DNA from: Vibrio gazogenes
GTDB lineage: Bacteria; Pseudomonadota; Gammaproteobacteria; Enterobacterales; Vibrionaceae
DNA length: 64,000 nt
Direction of reading: 5' to 3'
NCBI RefSeq assembly: GCF_002196515.1
Contig: NZ_CP018835.1
Location: 2,108,001 to 2,172,000, forward strand
In this document: one piece after another, positions 51,663-60,761 of the stretch
Numbering within the stretch: the first letter of the stretch is position 1
How the letters are laid out: each line of letters opens with the position of its first letter
The notes under the pieces: model-generated
Seen by the model: only the letters and a program-made list of their open reading frames with translations
Databases searched by the model: none
What the model was told of the DNA's origin: nothing
Program-made: the position numbers and the translations under genes

Positions 51663-53873
51663 TTATTCTGTAATTGATTTTGTAAACCAAGGTGAGCGAG
51701 CATCGGTCATATTGTAAAGCTCATACTGCCGATTGAGTTTTTGTCCCCCGTCCCGCATCAATGGCAACCAAGAGATATTGGCACGCTGAACACTTGGTTT
51801 GATGGTCATCAGATCCAGCGGAATCGAAATATACACGCCTTTGGTAAAGCTTCCTTCCCCATATTCTGACGCAGATAGATTTGTTTTCGCTGCGAATACG
51901 CCGGCAATCACGCCACTATCAAACTGTTTTGAGAAATCAACCGTAACCCCTTTATCTTCGGTGAGGTACTGACCCGCGCTGATCTTGAGCAAGGTATGAT
52001 TGAAGAGCGACCAGAATTGCGGCTGCCAATAAAGAGTTGCGTGGCCGGTAAATGTTCCTGTTTGAACGCGGTAGTAACGGGCGGTTTGAGCATCAAAATG
52101 TCGCTCTTCTTTATATAAGCCCAATACGCTATCGGGATCGCGCTGTTTGACATAATTACCGTCAATCCCGAAAGCCCAGTTCTGATTGAGTGGACGATAG
52201 ATGATTTCACCACCGGCGCCGGCAAACATGGATTCCAGATAACCGCCATAGGCTTGCCCGTAGATGTTGTCTCCGTAATGATCAAAGTAGGTCAGTTGAA
52301 GACTGTCCATACGGAAAGTGTGATCATAATATTGGCGTGCCAGCGTTCTGACCCTTTTTAAATCGGTTCCATCTGGTGGCACGGTGTACTTATACTTATC
52401 GTAGTTATCGGTGATGTTGCCATATAAGCTACTGGAGAGGATGACATGTTGTCCCATCCGATAGCTACTATTGGCTTTTACCCCAATGGCATAGAGGTAG
52501 AAATTCTCAGATCCGCCGAAAGATTGTTGTAAAGCTGGTGTGAGACCAAACTGCCAGTTTCTGGTGCTTTGAGCCTTCACCTCTCCAGAGATAACGGAGG
52601 GTTGGTTGGTTGTTTTGGCATCATCGAAATCCGCTCCCGGGTAATCATTCTTCGCCACTCGCTCAAATGCATAAGCGTTGATCTGTGTTTCTGTCAGCGG
52701 CTGTCCATTTGCGGTTTCAACAATCTTATAGGTATCGGCATCCAGACCACTGTTTGCAATCAACAATGCAGCACGTTCTTCAGCTTCTTTTTTGTGACGA
52801 TATTGTTGCTGAGTCCCAGTGAGTGTTACAGTCTTGTTAGCTTGATCTTGCCGGAATGATACTTGTTGGTAGCCAGCAATTTTTTGCACATCAGCGACGA
52901 GTTGTTGCCACTCTTCTTCTGACAACGTACTTTTCTTGGGTTGCGGATGGTAATCCGGACGGGGCTCGTCAATCCAGACGGGTCTGAGTTGTGCCAGATT
53001 GGTATTGAGAGAAATGCCTGCCGTGAATGTGTTACCACGTTCATAGCTCAGTCTCAAACGAGCCCAATCTGTGAATGAATAGACCAGACCAATGTTCCAT
53101 GGGGTGGAGACAGGCATGGCTTTCTTCCCTTGAGTGACAGGAAAATCACTTTGGTAGTTATTGCCATCATATTCCAGTTTGAACACAAGGGGATCAAATG
53201 GTGTCTGATATTCGATGCCGCCATAGACTGAAGCACATCCGGTGAACATACTATCAAGAGAAACGCTGCCAGTGGTGGCCTGATAGCCGGTACTTCTGCC
53301 ACAATCGGAAGAGGTTTGGTGATCACCGGATAAATTGCCTCGGTTACCGATATATCCCCAACCCACACCGAGCGTAAAATCAAGCGGACCGAACTGTTTA
53401 TTGGCTGCAATATATTCGCCATCAAATAGGCCAGTACCGCCAATATCTCGGAATCCGACGGCAATTTGGGGAAGCCAAAAGCTTTCTTCCATAAGGCTGA
53501 GTTTTACATCGGCTGATTTGTCGGTATATTTTGTGTCGCCGCTAAAAGACGCATCGTCACTATAAAGTAAATCATGGATCTGGGTATAGCGGATGGTTGT
53601 TTCCAGCCAAGGAAATAACTGGAGAGACAGCGAATAGTTAATATAGTCATCATTATTAGTGACGTTCAGTTCAAGCGCCCCTTCCGGCATCATTCTCCCA
53701 CTCGGCATCTGGATTAATCCCACGCCACCGAAATCGGATTGGGAATGAGTCAGTGATGGTGGGCTAAACTCGTCTGAATAGGCACTTAGCGGTGTCAGGC
53801 CAAAGACAATCGTTGCAAGTGTCATGGAGGTATAAGTTGGCCAGGTTAAAGAACCGGATAAATGTTTCATCAT
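51663..53873 (-). CDS. yjbH: YjbH-family outer-membrane exopolysaccharide protein
   Basis: 736 residues with a signal peptide (about 12-33, ending 'SAYSDEF'). Repeated 'GGVGLIQMPSGRMMPEGALEL' (about 49-69) and many alternating beta-strands to a C-terminal 'GSFTKGVYISIPLDLM' are typical of YjbH, a predicted beta-barrel lipoprotein-like OM component. It is the last gene of yjbEFGH, overlapping yjbG by 4 bp. The operon directs an exopolysaccharide in E. coli, and the equivalents lie at the start of capsule/O-antigen clusters in vibrios. Confidence 0.9.
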   Translation of the reverse strand: MMKHLSGSLTWPTYTSMTLATIVFGLTPLSAYSDEFSPPSLTHSQSDFGGVGLIQMPSGRMMPEGALELNVTNNDDYINYSLSLQLFPWLETTIRYTQIHDLLYSDDASFSGDTKYTDKSADVKLSLMEESFWLPQIAVGFRDIGGTGLFDGEYIAANKQFGPLDFTLGVGWGYIGNRGNLSGDHQTSSDCGRSTGYQATTGSVSLDSMFTGCASVYGGIEYQTPFDPLVFKLEYDGNNYQSDFPVTQGKKAMPVSTPWNIGLVYSFTDWARLRLSYERGNTFTAGISLNTNLAQLRPVWIDEPRPDYHPQPKKSTLSEEEWQQLVADVQKIAGYQQVSFRQDQANKTVTLTGTQQQYRHKKEAEERAALLIANSGLDADTYKIVETANGQPLTETQINAYAFERVAKNDYPGADFDDAKTTNQPSVISGEVKAQSTRNWQFGLTPALQQSFGGSENFYLYAIGVKANSSYRMGQHVILSSSLYGNITDNYDKYKYTVPPDGTDLKRVRTLARQYYDHTFRMDSLQLTYFDHYGDNIYGQAYGGYLESMFAGAGGEIIYRPLNQNWAFGIDGNYVKQRDPDSVLGLYKEERHFDAQTARYYRVQTGTFTGHATLYWQPQFWSLFNHTLLKISAGQYLTEDKGVTVDFSKQFDSGVIAGVFAAKTNLSASEYGEGSFTKGVYISIPLDLMTIKPSVQRANISWLPLMRDGGQKLNRQYELYNMTDARSPWFTKSITE

Positions 53874-54652
53874 GGCAATCTGTTTCTGAGTAACTCGACA
53901 ACAAGGTCGTTGGGATTCTGGCTGCGATCATTGGGATAAATGACAGGGAGTTCTTCAACCGGAAGCGGGACATAAATAATCGCTCCTGGAGCGATTTCTG
54001 CAAAGGTTTGGTTCCAGTACCCTATCGGATGTTCTTCTACTTTGCCGTCGGGTTGGATCACCATAACCTTTGACATCGTTTGGTCAAATAGCCCGGCAGT
54101 TTGCGCATAATTTTTCGCATCCAGACGAGGCTGCCACGTTTGTTTTCCCGGTTTAGTGACGCCCCCCAAAACCAGCACATTTTTAGGTGTGTATTTTAGG
54201 GTAATGAGCCAGTTTCCGCTTAATTTGGGATTCAGGGACAGATGGAGACGAGTTGCATCCGGGTCAATTGTTTGAAAAATGCGTTTAGCATAATGTAAAG
54301 ATTCAAGAGAACGTCTGAGTTGTGACCAGTAGAACCAAGACTTATGATAGCGTTTGCTGGCGATGGTTTTCTGTTTTGCGATGACCCCGAAAACTTGTTG
54401 TTTCAACTTAAATTCGACGTTGATGTCATAGAGGGCAGATGTGAACCAGTCGATCATACGCCAATCAGCTCCCGTTTGATTCAGCGCTCGTAAAACGACT
54501 TCATCGAGACGGGGATAATCATGGTCGGTGAGGTGGCTTGGTGGTGACGATTCAAAGTGAATTTCTACATCAGTTGATGCGGCAAATGAAACGGATGCCA
54601 ATCCAGTGCTGATGTATAGGGTTAAAGAAAAGATAATTGTCCATGGCTTCAT
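53870..54652 (-). CDS. yjbG: YjbG/GfcC-family capsule biosynthesis protein
   Basis: 260 residues with an N-terminal signal peptide (about 1-24, 'LYISTGLASVSFAAS'). The periplasmic GfcC domain has two beta-grasp-like parts: 'VLVLGGVTKPGKQTWQPRLDAKNYAQTAGLF' (read in parts, about 160-190) and 'APGAIIYVPLP' near the end. GfcC resembles the Wza D3 domain and is thought to assist polysaccharide export. The gene overlaps yjbF and yjbH by 4 bp on each side, so the three are translationally coupled. Confidence 0.9.
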   Translation of the reverse strand: MKPWTIIFSLTLYISTGLASVSFAASTDVEIHFESSPPSHLTDHDYPRLDEVVLRALNQTGADWRMIDWFTSALYDINVEFKLKQQVFGVIAKQKTIASKRYHKSWFYWSQLRRSLESLHYAKRIFQTIDPDATRLHLSLNPKLSGNWLITLKYTPKNVLVLGGVTKPGKQTWQPRLDAKNYAQTAGLFDQTMSKVMVIQPDGKVEEHPIGYWNQTFAEIAPGAIIYVPLPVEELPVIYPNDRSQNPNDLVVELLRNRLP

Positions 54653-55359
54653 CCGTGATTGTCTCCCACGTAACGCTTGCCGAGAGAAAGAGTCAGTTTT
54701 TCTGAACCCGGGAAAATGTACTGCTCACTGGCAATCACCTCACCCGAGTGAGGACTGATCCAATAGTTATTTTGATATCGCTGTTTTATCTGGGGAATAT
54801 CGACCTGTTCAACAACATGAAGCAGAGCTTGGGCCCCATTGGGCAGATGTTTGTTTTCTACATCTCCCACCGTAAAGGTAGATAGTGCTTGATAACCTGT
54901 GTGATATCCCGGAGACCAAGTTATTTTATATTGCCACGTGCGAGGGGTTGTGTCTTTTTGTAGTCCTAATACCAGAGGATCAGTATGGTTCGACTCAATA
55001 TGAATGAGATTCCCTCCTTTTAGACTGACAGTTTTAATTACTCTACCCGCTTGTGTTACCAGCATCTCACGATCGGTCGATAGCCATTTGAAAATCGTCG
55101 GATGTTCTGGTGAGTGTGTTGTTTCGACCCATGTGAGAATCATCAACGCAAGTGGATTTTCTCCCATCCTGACGTACACACTTGCATAAGGAATTTGGGC
55201 AACTTTGTCGGGCGTAATTGAATGATCATCCGGTCCCCATAAAGCAGATTGGATGGTATCAGACAGATCCTGAGCATTTTGAGAGCATCCGACAAGTAAG
55301 AGTAATGATGTGAAAGATAATAAGTAACAATAATGAGAAAAACGCAAGAATTTTGTCAT
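54649..55359 (-). CDS. yjbF: YjbF/GfcB-family lipoprotein
   Basis: 236 residues from the Met at 55359. A longer in-frame start at 55389 falls inside the yjbE-yjbF terminator hairpin and is unlikely. Type II signal peptide with lipobox 'LLLLVGCSQN' (Cys at about 26). The remainder fits the YjbF beta-barrel/ApbE-like lipoprotein family: 'YASVYVRMGENPLALMIL', 'HPLVLGLQKDTTPRTWQYKITW'-like segments (positions about 60-170). Probably an outer-membrane lipoprotein working with YjbG and YjbH in polysaccharide secretion. Confidence 0.88.
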   Translation of the reverse strand: MTKFLRFSHYCYLLSFTSLLLLVGCSQNAQDLSDTIQSALWGPDDHSITPDKVAQIPYASVYVRMGENPLALMILTWVETTHSPEHPTIFKWLSTDREMLVTQAGRVIKTVSLKGGNLIHIESNHTDPLVLGLQKDTTPRTWQYKITWSPGYHTGYQALSTFTVGDVENKHLPNGAQALLHVVEQVDIPQIKQRYQNNYWISPHSGEVIASEQYIFPGSEKLTLSLGKRYVGDNHG

Positions 55360-55384
55360 AGAGGTATAATTAAACCAAATAAAC

Positions 55385-55413
55385 AACAACCGCCGAAGAC
55401 GGCTGTTGTTTTT
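55385..55413 (-). terminator. Intra-operon terminator between yjbE and yjbF
   Basis: AACAACCGCCG (55385-55395) and CGGCTGTTGTT (55400-55410) pair at 10 of 11 positions around a 4-nt loop, with T-rich sequence on both sides. It lies just after yjbE and before yjbF, so it would let yjbE be made in excess over yjbFGH. Confidence 0.65.
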
Positions 55414-55440
55414 ATTGAATTAACAGTCAATAACTATTGA

Positions 55441-55740
55441 TTATTGAGGCGTTGTTACTGTTGTGGTTGTGTCATTCGAAGCGCTGACCGCAACAGCAGT
55501 CGCTGCAACAACCGCTGCAGTTGTTGCTGCAATCGTTGCACTTATACCACCAATCGCGGTACCAGTCGCTGCTGCGACACTACCAGCTGCGCCTGCTCCA
55601 GCGCCAGCACCTGCTCCAGCAGCCCCTGCTCCAGCACCGCCAGAACCAGTACCACCGGAAATAACGCCCGCGGCTGGGGCAGCACTTGCAATACCACTGA
55701 AAGCAAACATTGCCAGCAAAGTAATTGCAGTTTTCTTCAT
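55441..55740 (-). CDS. yjbE: YjbE-like Ala/Gly-rich secreted protein
   Basis: 99 residues. Signal peptide 1-20 ('MKKTAITLLAMFAFSGIASA'), then a low-complexity mature part of Gly, Ala, Ser ('GAGAAGAGAGAGAGAAGS') followed by an Ala/Ile/Val-rich hydrophobic stretch and a Thr-rich tail 'NDTTTTVTTPQ'. This composition and its place at the head of the operon match YjbE, an exported protein of unknown role in exopolysaccharide production. The repetitive DNA makes it prone to slippage. Mirror ORFs on the plus strand are artefacts of this composition. Confidence 0.85.
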   Translation of the reverse strand: MKKTAITLLAMFAFSGIASAAPAAGVISGGTGSGGAGAGAAGAGAGAGAGAAGSVAAATGTAIGGISATIAATTAAVVAATAVAVSASNDTTTTVTTPQ

Positions 55741-56477
55741 ACTTATCTCCTAGGAAATAACATTAACATCGATGTTGCTCACAAAATGTACAGGAGCTTA
55801 TTAAACATAATACATGTTTAAAGGTTATGTAAACTACATGGTGTGAAATTATCAATATATATTGTGCTGTTATAAAAAATCATCGTTTATTTTTGTCATA
55901 TAAATAAATACATAGCGTTACATTAATATTTTCAAAAGTAACCGAATTCAGGGAGTTATTTCATTGTTTTTGTTTGATTTTTGACATGTAGGGTAACAAG
56001 CTCTGATATACATCCTCAGTGATTGAAAAAGGGGGGCTGTATCTCAAATGTTATTATCAAATGAGTGTAATAAATATAACCCCACATACGTACCAATATC
56101 CTTGTGATTTAAACTATTTAAAATTTATTGTTTTTTTGGTAGCACGTCTGGTGGGGCAAGGTATGGGTTTTATATACCAATTGCTTCATCCATCATTTGC
56201 TAAATTTGATTTTCTCTACTAAAACTATGAAACATAGGTATAAATATATGGACCTCCTGTGTTTGACTGTAAATTTATTCTTGGTGTTACAACTTGTTTT
56301 ATAGGGCTGAGAGGTGAATAACACCAGTTTTAACCGTATGTCGATACTTTTAAACTATTTTTTATTTAGTCGGAAAAATACAAGTGTCAGGCCTTTATCT
56401 ACATTTTTAATCCCCTGATATTGATAATGTTTTGATTATATTTACTCATGTGTGGGTATTTGTTTTGAGTACAAGGA
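55741..56477. other. Long divergent leader region between yjbE and the capsule/O-antigen genes
   Basis: About 740 AT-rich bases without a convincing gene; a 67-codon ORF at 56019 has no family features or SD. It must hold the yjbE promoter (minus) and the promoter of the wzi/wza/wzz transcript (plus). A candidate plus-strand promoter is listed separately. The remaining sequence between it and the JUMPstart would be an untranslated leader of about 500 nt. Confidence 0.5.
55981..56009 (+). promoter_or_regulatory. Candidate sigma-70 promoter of the capsule/O-antigen operon
   Basis: TTGACA (55981-55986, perfect -35), 17-bp spacer, TGATAT (56004-56009, weaker -10). It would produce an untranslated leader of more than 500 nt containing the JUMPstart, as is usual for RfaH-controlled polysaccharide operons. 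Confidence 0.45.
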
Positions 56478-56526
56478 TGGGCTCTTAGCATGCTTTCTGG
56501 GAAGCCGACCCAAGGGCGGTAGCGTG
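56478..56526 (+). promoter_or_regulatory. JUMPstart sequence with ops element
   Basis: The segment matches the JUMPstart consensus in several blocks (GCTCT.TAGC, AAGCC, and the terminal GGGCGGTAGCGTG). The ops core GGCGGTAGCGTG is intact at 56515-56526. It recruits the antiterminator RfaH to RNA polymerase, allowing transcription of long polysaccharide operons. It lies about 30-50 bp upstream of the Wzi-type gene. Confidence 0.93.
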
Positions 56527-56554
56527 CTTGAACAAATCCTCTTTCTTTTAATCA

Positions 56555-57958
56555 TTGTCAGTTTATTGTGATGTGAGTATTCTCTTGGCTAGAAATATAA
56601 TTCTAAAATTATTTTCATCTTATCTTATTGGTTTAATGCTGCTTTTTTCTTTGGAAAGTGAAGCTGCGCCTTGGTTATCCATGGATGATGCCTACCTTAA
56701 GTCTGATCTACAGATGCTGGCGGATGCCGGTCTTATTTCTGTGCCTATCAATTCTTATCCAATCCGTTGGTCTCGCCTTGATACCGATCTACAACTGATG
56801 CATATGGTTCCGCTCTCTCCGTCGCTTGAGCAAGCCTATCAACATCTCAGTTACGCATTAAGCCAAGATTCTATAGGGAGTGGCCGCAAGCATGTTGCTT
56901 TTGGGTATGCCCATGCGTCTCGGGACGACAGGAGTTTTGCAGCTCCATTGACCGCACACTGGCAGGTAAAATCGAGTTATGAACTTGTGGAGCACGACTA
57001 TGCTTTTCGTGTCGCTGCAAACTATCAGCGCTCTCCGGATAAATCCGGTAGTGAAGACTCCGATTATGGGCTGGATGATAGCTATCTCGCATTGAATTGG
57101 GGAAATCTGAGTGCGACTTTCGGCAGTCTGCAACATTGGTGGGGCCCGACGTCGATTTATAATCTGGCTTGGGGACATACGCGTCGCACCGTGCCCGGTT
57201 TCAACTTGGCCTATGATGGCTATGACTGGCCGATATTTGGTAACTGGCATGTTGAAACATTCTGGGGATTCAATAAGACCTCAAACCGAAATGATAAGCA
57301 GTGGTCGAATCGATTTGAGTTCAGCCCTTTCAACCGACTGAATGTTGGTTTGGTATATCAGAAGTGGTTTGATAAACCCGACTGGGATGGATATATAACT
57401 GGCTCAGTTCAACCACAGGACGGTGAACAAGAGCAATACAGCGCTGATATCCGCCTGAGTTTACCTGTCTTGAACGTGGGAACAGTCGTGACTCAGAGTC
57501 TTTATGCACAGGGAGCCAGTTTGGTGAATGAGCGATCACTGGGGGCACTGGTTATTGGCTGGCAAAGTCAGTTCGATCTTGGTGGACAGTCGCTGCGTTG
57601 GGTTGCTGAGGTAAAGCAGTTAACCAATGATGCCAAGCAACAATGGCGAGACATGCTGTCTGATCGCACAACCCTGATTGGGCAACATAACTATCAGTCT
57701 GTCAGTGGCATGGATGTCGGGGAAGCAAAATCATTAAAACTCCTTTGGATCACGCCTGATAGCTGGGAATTGACATTACAAGGACAGAGTTACCATCAGA
57801 TTGATGATGATGATGATGCTCTGAAAAAACTAACGGCTTATGTGCGTTTACCGTTGGTAAATAGTCGTCTGACATTGGGCTCTGATTTCATGCCGGATAC
57901 CAAAAATAATCAAACCGATAAATGGAATTACTGGGTTCACTGGGACTTTCGTTTTTAA
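56555..57958 (+). CDS. Capsule assembly Wzi-family outer-membrane protein
   Basis: 467 residues from a TTG at 56555; a GTG at 56573 is an equally plausible start, and either gives a signal peptide ending near 'SLESEAAPW'. The mature part is a beta-barrel-type protein: 'PWLSMDDAYLKSDLQMLADAGLI' (N-terminal helical part), 'YLALNWGNLSATFGSLQHWWGP' and 'TSIYNLAWGHTRRTVPGFNL' (about 174-215), ending in 'YWVHWDFRF' with a terminal aromatic, as OM barrels do. Wzi anchors group 1-type capsule to the surface. First gene after JUMPstart, followed by the export gene at a 15-bp gap. Confidence 0.85.
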   Translation: MSVYCDVSILLARNIILKLFSSYLIGLMLLFSLESEAAPWLSMDDAYLKSDLQMLADAGLISVPINSYPIRWSRLDTDLQLMHMVPLSPSLEQAYQHLSYALSQDSIGSGRKHVAFGYAHASRDDRSFAAPLTAHWQVKSSYELVEHDYAFRVAANYQRSPDKSGSEDSDYGLDDSYLALNWGNLSATFGSLQHWWGPTSIYNLAWGHTRRTVPGFNLAYDGYDWPIFGNWHVETFWGFNKTSNRNDKQWSNRFEFSPFNRLNVGLVYQKWFDKPDWDGYITGSVQPQDGEQEQYSADIRLSLPVLNVGTVVTQSLYAQGASLVNERSLGALVIGWQSQFDLGGQSLRWVAEVKQLTNDAKQQWRDMLSDRTTLIGQHNYQSVSGMDVGEAKSLKLLWITPDSWELTLQGQSYHQIDDDDDALKKLTAYVRLPLVNSRLTLGSDFMPDTKNNQTDKWNYWVHWDFRF

Positions 57959-57973
57959 TCGATTCACTATCAA

Positions 57974-60679
57974 TTGTTTGAACATTGGATGAACTTGATG
58001 AGATATATTCTATTCAGATTAATCATAGTTTTTTTTGTTTCCTTTAGTAGTTTTTCTTCTTGGTCTGCCAATTTCACCGCCTCACAACTTGCCCAGTTCA
58101 AGCAGCTATCACCAGCACAGCAGCAGGCATTGGCCCGGCAATATGGTGTTGATCTATCAATCTTAATGGCGTCGGATAAAGCTGAAGATATATCTCAGCC
58201 AGTACAGACGATACAGCCGAGATACATCGATGAACAACAAAAAACAACAGAGGGTGACACTCAAAAAACAGCGAAAGAAGGAGAGGATGATGCGGCTGAA
58301 CAGTTAGTTAACTTTGGTTATGATTTATTCTCGGGTCAGCCTTCAAGCCATACTCCTGTTGATGATTTACCGGTTCCGAATAACTATCTGATTGCTGCCG
58401 GTGACGAAATTAATGTGCAACTGTTCGGAAGTCAAAATAATAGTTACAGTCTCAATGTCTCTCGGGATGGAAGTATTCAATTCCCCAATTTAGGTCCGAT
58501 TCATGTTGCTGGACAGACATTTAGTGAGTTAAAAGCGAATCTGACTGAACGCATCAAAAAACAAATATTGGGCATTGATGTAGCTATTTCTCTTGGTTCA
58601 TTACGGATCATGCAAGTTTATGTGGCAGGGGATGTATATCAACCGGGCGCCTACAATATTCCGAGTTTGGCAACCGTGACTCAGGCTCTAATTGCTGCTG
58701 GTGGATTTAGCAAAAGTGGTTCGTTGCGAAATGTCACGGTTCGTCGAGAGAATAAAGTGATCGCCCAGTTAGATTTATATAACTTACTTTTGCAAGGCAA
58801 TAATCTGAGTGATATTCGTCTACAGTCGGGTGACACTGTATTTGTTGCAGCCAAAGGTCCCTCTGTCAGCATTCGGGGAGAGATTCGTCGTCCTGCCGTT
58901 TATGAAATAAAGTCGGGAACGACCATGAAGCAACTGATGAAGCTTGCCGGAGGAAGTAAAGCGAGTGCTTACTTGCCTCAGCTTCAGGTGAAGCGTTATC
59001 AGAAAAATGGGATTCATATCCATACGCTTGATTTAACCAATGGTAAAGATAAGCAATTTGTCTTGCAAGATGGTGACGATATTACGGTGAATCCAATTAG
59101 TGACGTCTTGAAAAATGCAGTAATTGTGAGAGGGGCTGCTATTCGGCAAGGCGCGTATGCATATTCTCAGGGCATGAGAATTTCAGATTTATTCTCTTCA
59201 GCGGATGATCTTGCACCGAATGCTGATCTGGATTATGCGCTCATTGTGCGTGAAACGGGGCATAAACATGGCATTAAAGTTTTACAATTCAGTCTGAATA
59301 ATGCCATCAATATGGCGAACTCATCCGATGATCTTGTACTACAGGCCAATGACCAATTATTTGTTTTTGCCACGGATCTCTCCTTGAATGAATGGAAAAC
59401 TGAATCCGTAAAACAACAACCAACGACATCGGGTGATTTATTTACTCATTCAGAAGAGCAGAAAGAAAAGGAGGGGATGCAGAAAGATTCCTCCAAAAAA
59501 CGAGATGCATTGACAGGGATTGAACTGGTTGATAGTGAAAAACCTAAATTAGCGGTACAAGACAGCGATAAAGATGTGCAGGAAATGCAAAACAGCGATC
59601 CTGCATCTCGCTCGCGATTATTAGAACCTTTGATTAGTCGTTTACAGCTACAGGCTGTCAATGGTGAAAGAGCGAAAATTTATGAAATTAGCGGTGCTGT
59701 TCGTTACCCGGGCGTATATCCACTCGTTGAAAACGGAAGTCTAAAAGATGCCATTATGGCCGCGGGTGGATTACTGGAGTCTGCTGCTAAAGATGAGGCA
59801 GAATTATCTCGCGTTATTTCGATGCCAGGTACGATTGCGATTCATCACCAGACATTTGATTTAATCAAAGCGCTGACTAATCCCCATGAAAATTTTCTAC
59901 TCGAATCGAAAGATCGGGTTGTTGTACAACGCAAAACGAACTGGAAGACCAATAATATTGTTGAGATTCAGGGAGAAGTCATGCATCCCGGAAGCTATAC
60001 AATCAATCAAGGAGAGACGATTCAAGATTTAGTGAGGCGTTCTGGAGGGCTTTCCCAATTTGCCTATCCACAAGGTGCTGTCTTTAGTCGTGAGGTTCTC
60101 CGTTTACAAGAAGAGCAGCGGATGAAAATGGTGACCAATAATCTCCGACAAGAGATCGCTTCACTGACACTCCGACGTCAAAGTAGTGCTGCAACATATA
60201 CCTCATCTCCGACAGAAGCGATGAAAGTTGTCGATGATTTGTTGGATATTCCTGCGATTGGACGTTTAGTTATTGATCTACCTAATATTTTATTGGGCAA
60301 TGCTCAAGACGACGTCATGCTTGAAGATGGTGATAAGCTTTATATTCCTCCAAGAAGAAATACGATCTCGGTACTTGGTCAGGTACAAATCGCAAGTAAC
60401 TTTACATTCAAACCTGGTCTTTCTGTCGAGAAATACATTGGCTTAGCCGGTGGGGAGAAAAAACAAGCGGATACTGATCGTGTGTATGTGATTCGAGCCA
60501 ATGGTGCAGTGATGTTACCGAATCAGTCTCACTGGTTCGTTCGCGCTGAGAAATCTTTAGAGCCCGGAGACACGATTGTTGTTCCGATAGATACAGATTA
60601 TCTGGACGGTTTAAGTACATTTAGTACTGCAACACAAATGATGTATCAGATAGGTGTCGCATGGAATGCAATTAAATGA
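57974..60679 (+). CDS. Large SLBB-domain polysaccharide export protein (Wza/OtnA-like)
   Basis: 901 residues from TTG at 57974; the Met at 57998 ('MRYILFRLIIVFF') better fits a signal peptide ending 'SWSANF'. The N-terminal coil is Gln-rich, then the Poly_export domain ('YLIAAGDEINVQLFGSQNNS', about 137-156) and at least five SLBB repeats ('YVAGDVYQPGAYNIPS', 'IRGEIRRPAVYEI', 'ISGAVRYPGVYPLV', 'IQGEVMHPGSYTI', 'VLGQVQIASNFTF'). It is more than twice the length of E. coli Wza and matches the large OtnA/WbfF type of Vibrio O-antigen capsule loci. It forms the outer-membrane export channel for the polysaccharide. Confidence 0.88.
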   Translation: MFEHWMNLMRYILFRLIIVFFVSFSSFSSWSANFTASQLAQFKQLSPAQQQALARQYGVDLSILMASDKAEDISQPVQTIQPRYIDEQQKTTEGDTQKTAKEGEDDAAEQLVNFGYDLFSGQPSSHTPVDDLPVPNNYLIAAGDEINVQLFGSQNNSYSLNVSRDGSIQFPNLGPIHVAGQTFSELKANLTERIKKQILGIDVAISLGSLRIMQVYVAGDVYQPGAYNIPSLATVTQALIAAGGFSKSGSLRNVTVRRENKVIAQLDLYNLLLQGNNLSDIRLQSGDTVFVAAKGPSVSIRGEIRRPAVYEIKSGTTMKQLMKLAGGSKASAYLPQLQVKRYQKNGIHIHTLDLTNGKDKQFVLQDGDDITVNPISDVLKNAVIVRGAAIRQGAYAYSQGMRISDLFSSADDLAPNADLDYALIVRETGHKHGIKVLQFSLNNAINMANSSDDLVLQANDQLFVFATDLSLNEWKTESVKQQPTTSGDLFTHSEEQKEKEGMQKDSSKKRDALTGIELVDSEKPKLAVQDSDKDVQEMQNSDPASRSRLLEPLISRLQLQAVNGERAKIYEISGAVRYPGVYPLVENGSLKDAIMAAGGLLESAAKDEAELSRVISMPGTIAIHHQTFDLIKALTNPHENFLLESKDRVVVQRKTNWKTNNIVEIQGEVMHPGSYTINQGETIQDLVRRSGGLSQFAYPQGAVFSREVLRLQEEQRMKMVTNNLRQEIASLTLRRQSSAATYTSSPTEAMKVVDDLLDIPAIGRLVIDLPNILLGNAQDDVMLEDGDKLYIPPRRNTISVLGQVQIASNFTFKPGLSVEKYIGLAGGEKKQADTDRVYVIRANGAVMLPNQSHWFVRAEKSLEPGDTIVVPIDTDYLDGLSTFSTATQMMYQIGVAWNAIK

Positions 60680-60761
60680 TTGATTTTTTTTAATAGTAAT
60701 CAATATACATTGTGAGTCAGTGACGATAGACGTTTGGGAATCAGAAGGGCAATGACTATTT

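Noticed and set aside
55463..55821. Two long plus-strand ORFs opposite yjbE (Ala/Pro-rich and Cys/Ser-rich)
   Set aside because: Both are products of the low-complexity GC-rich tract read on the other strand; yjbE has the signal peptide and operon context.
56019..56222. 67-codon ORF in the leader before the JUMPstart
   Set aside because: No SD, no family resemblance, and it lies within the probable untranslated leader.
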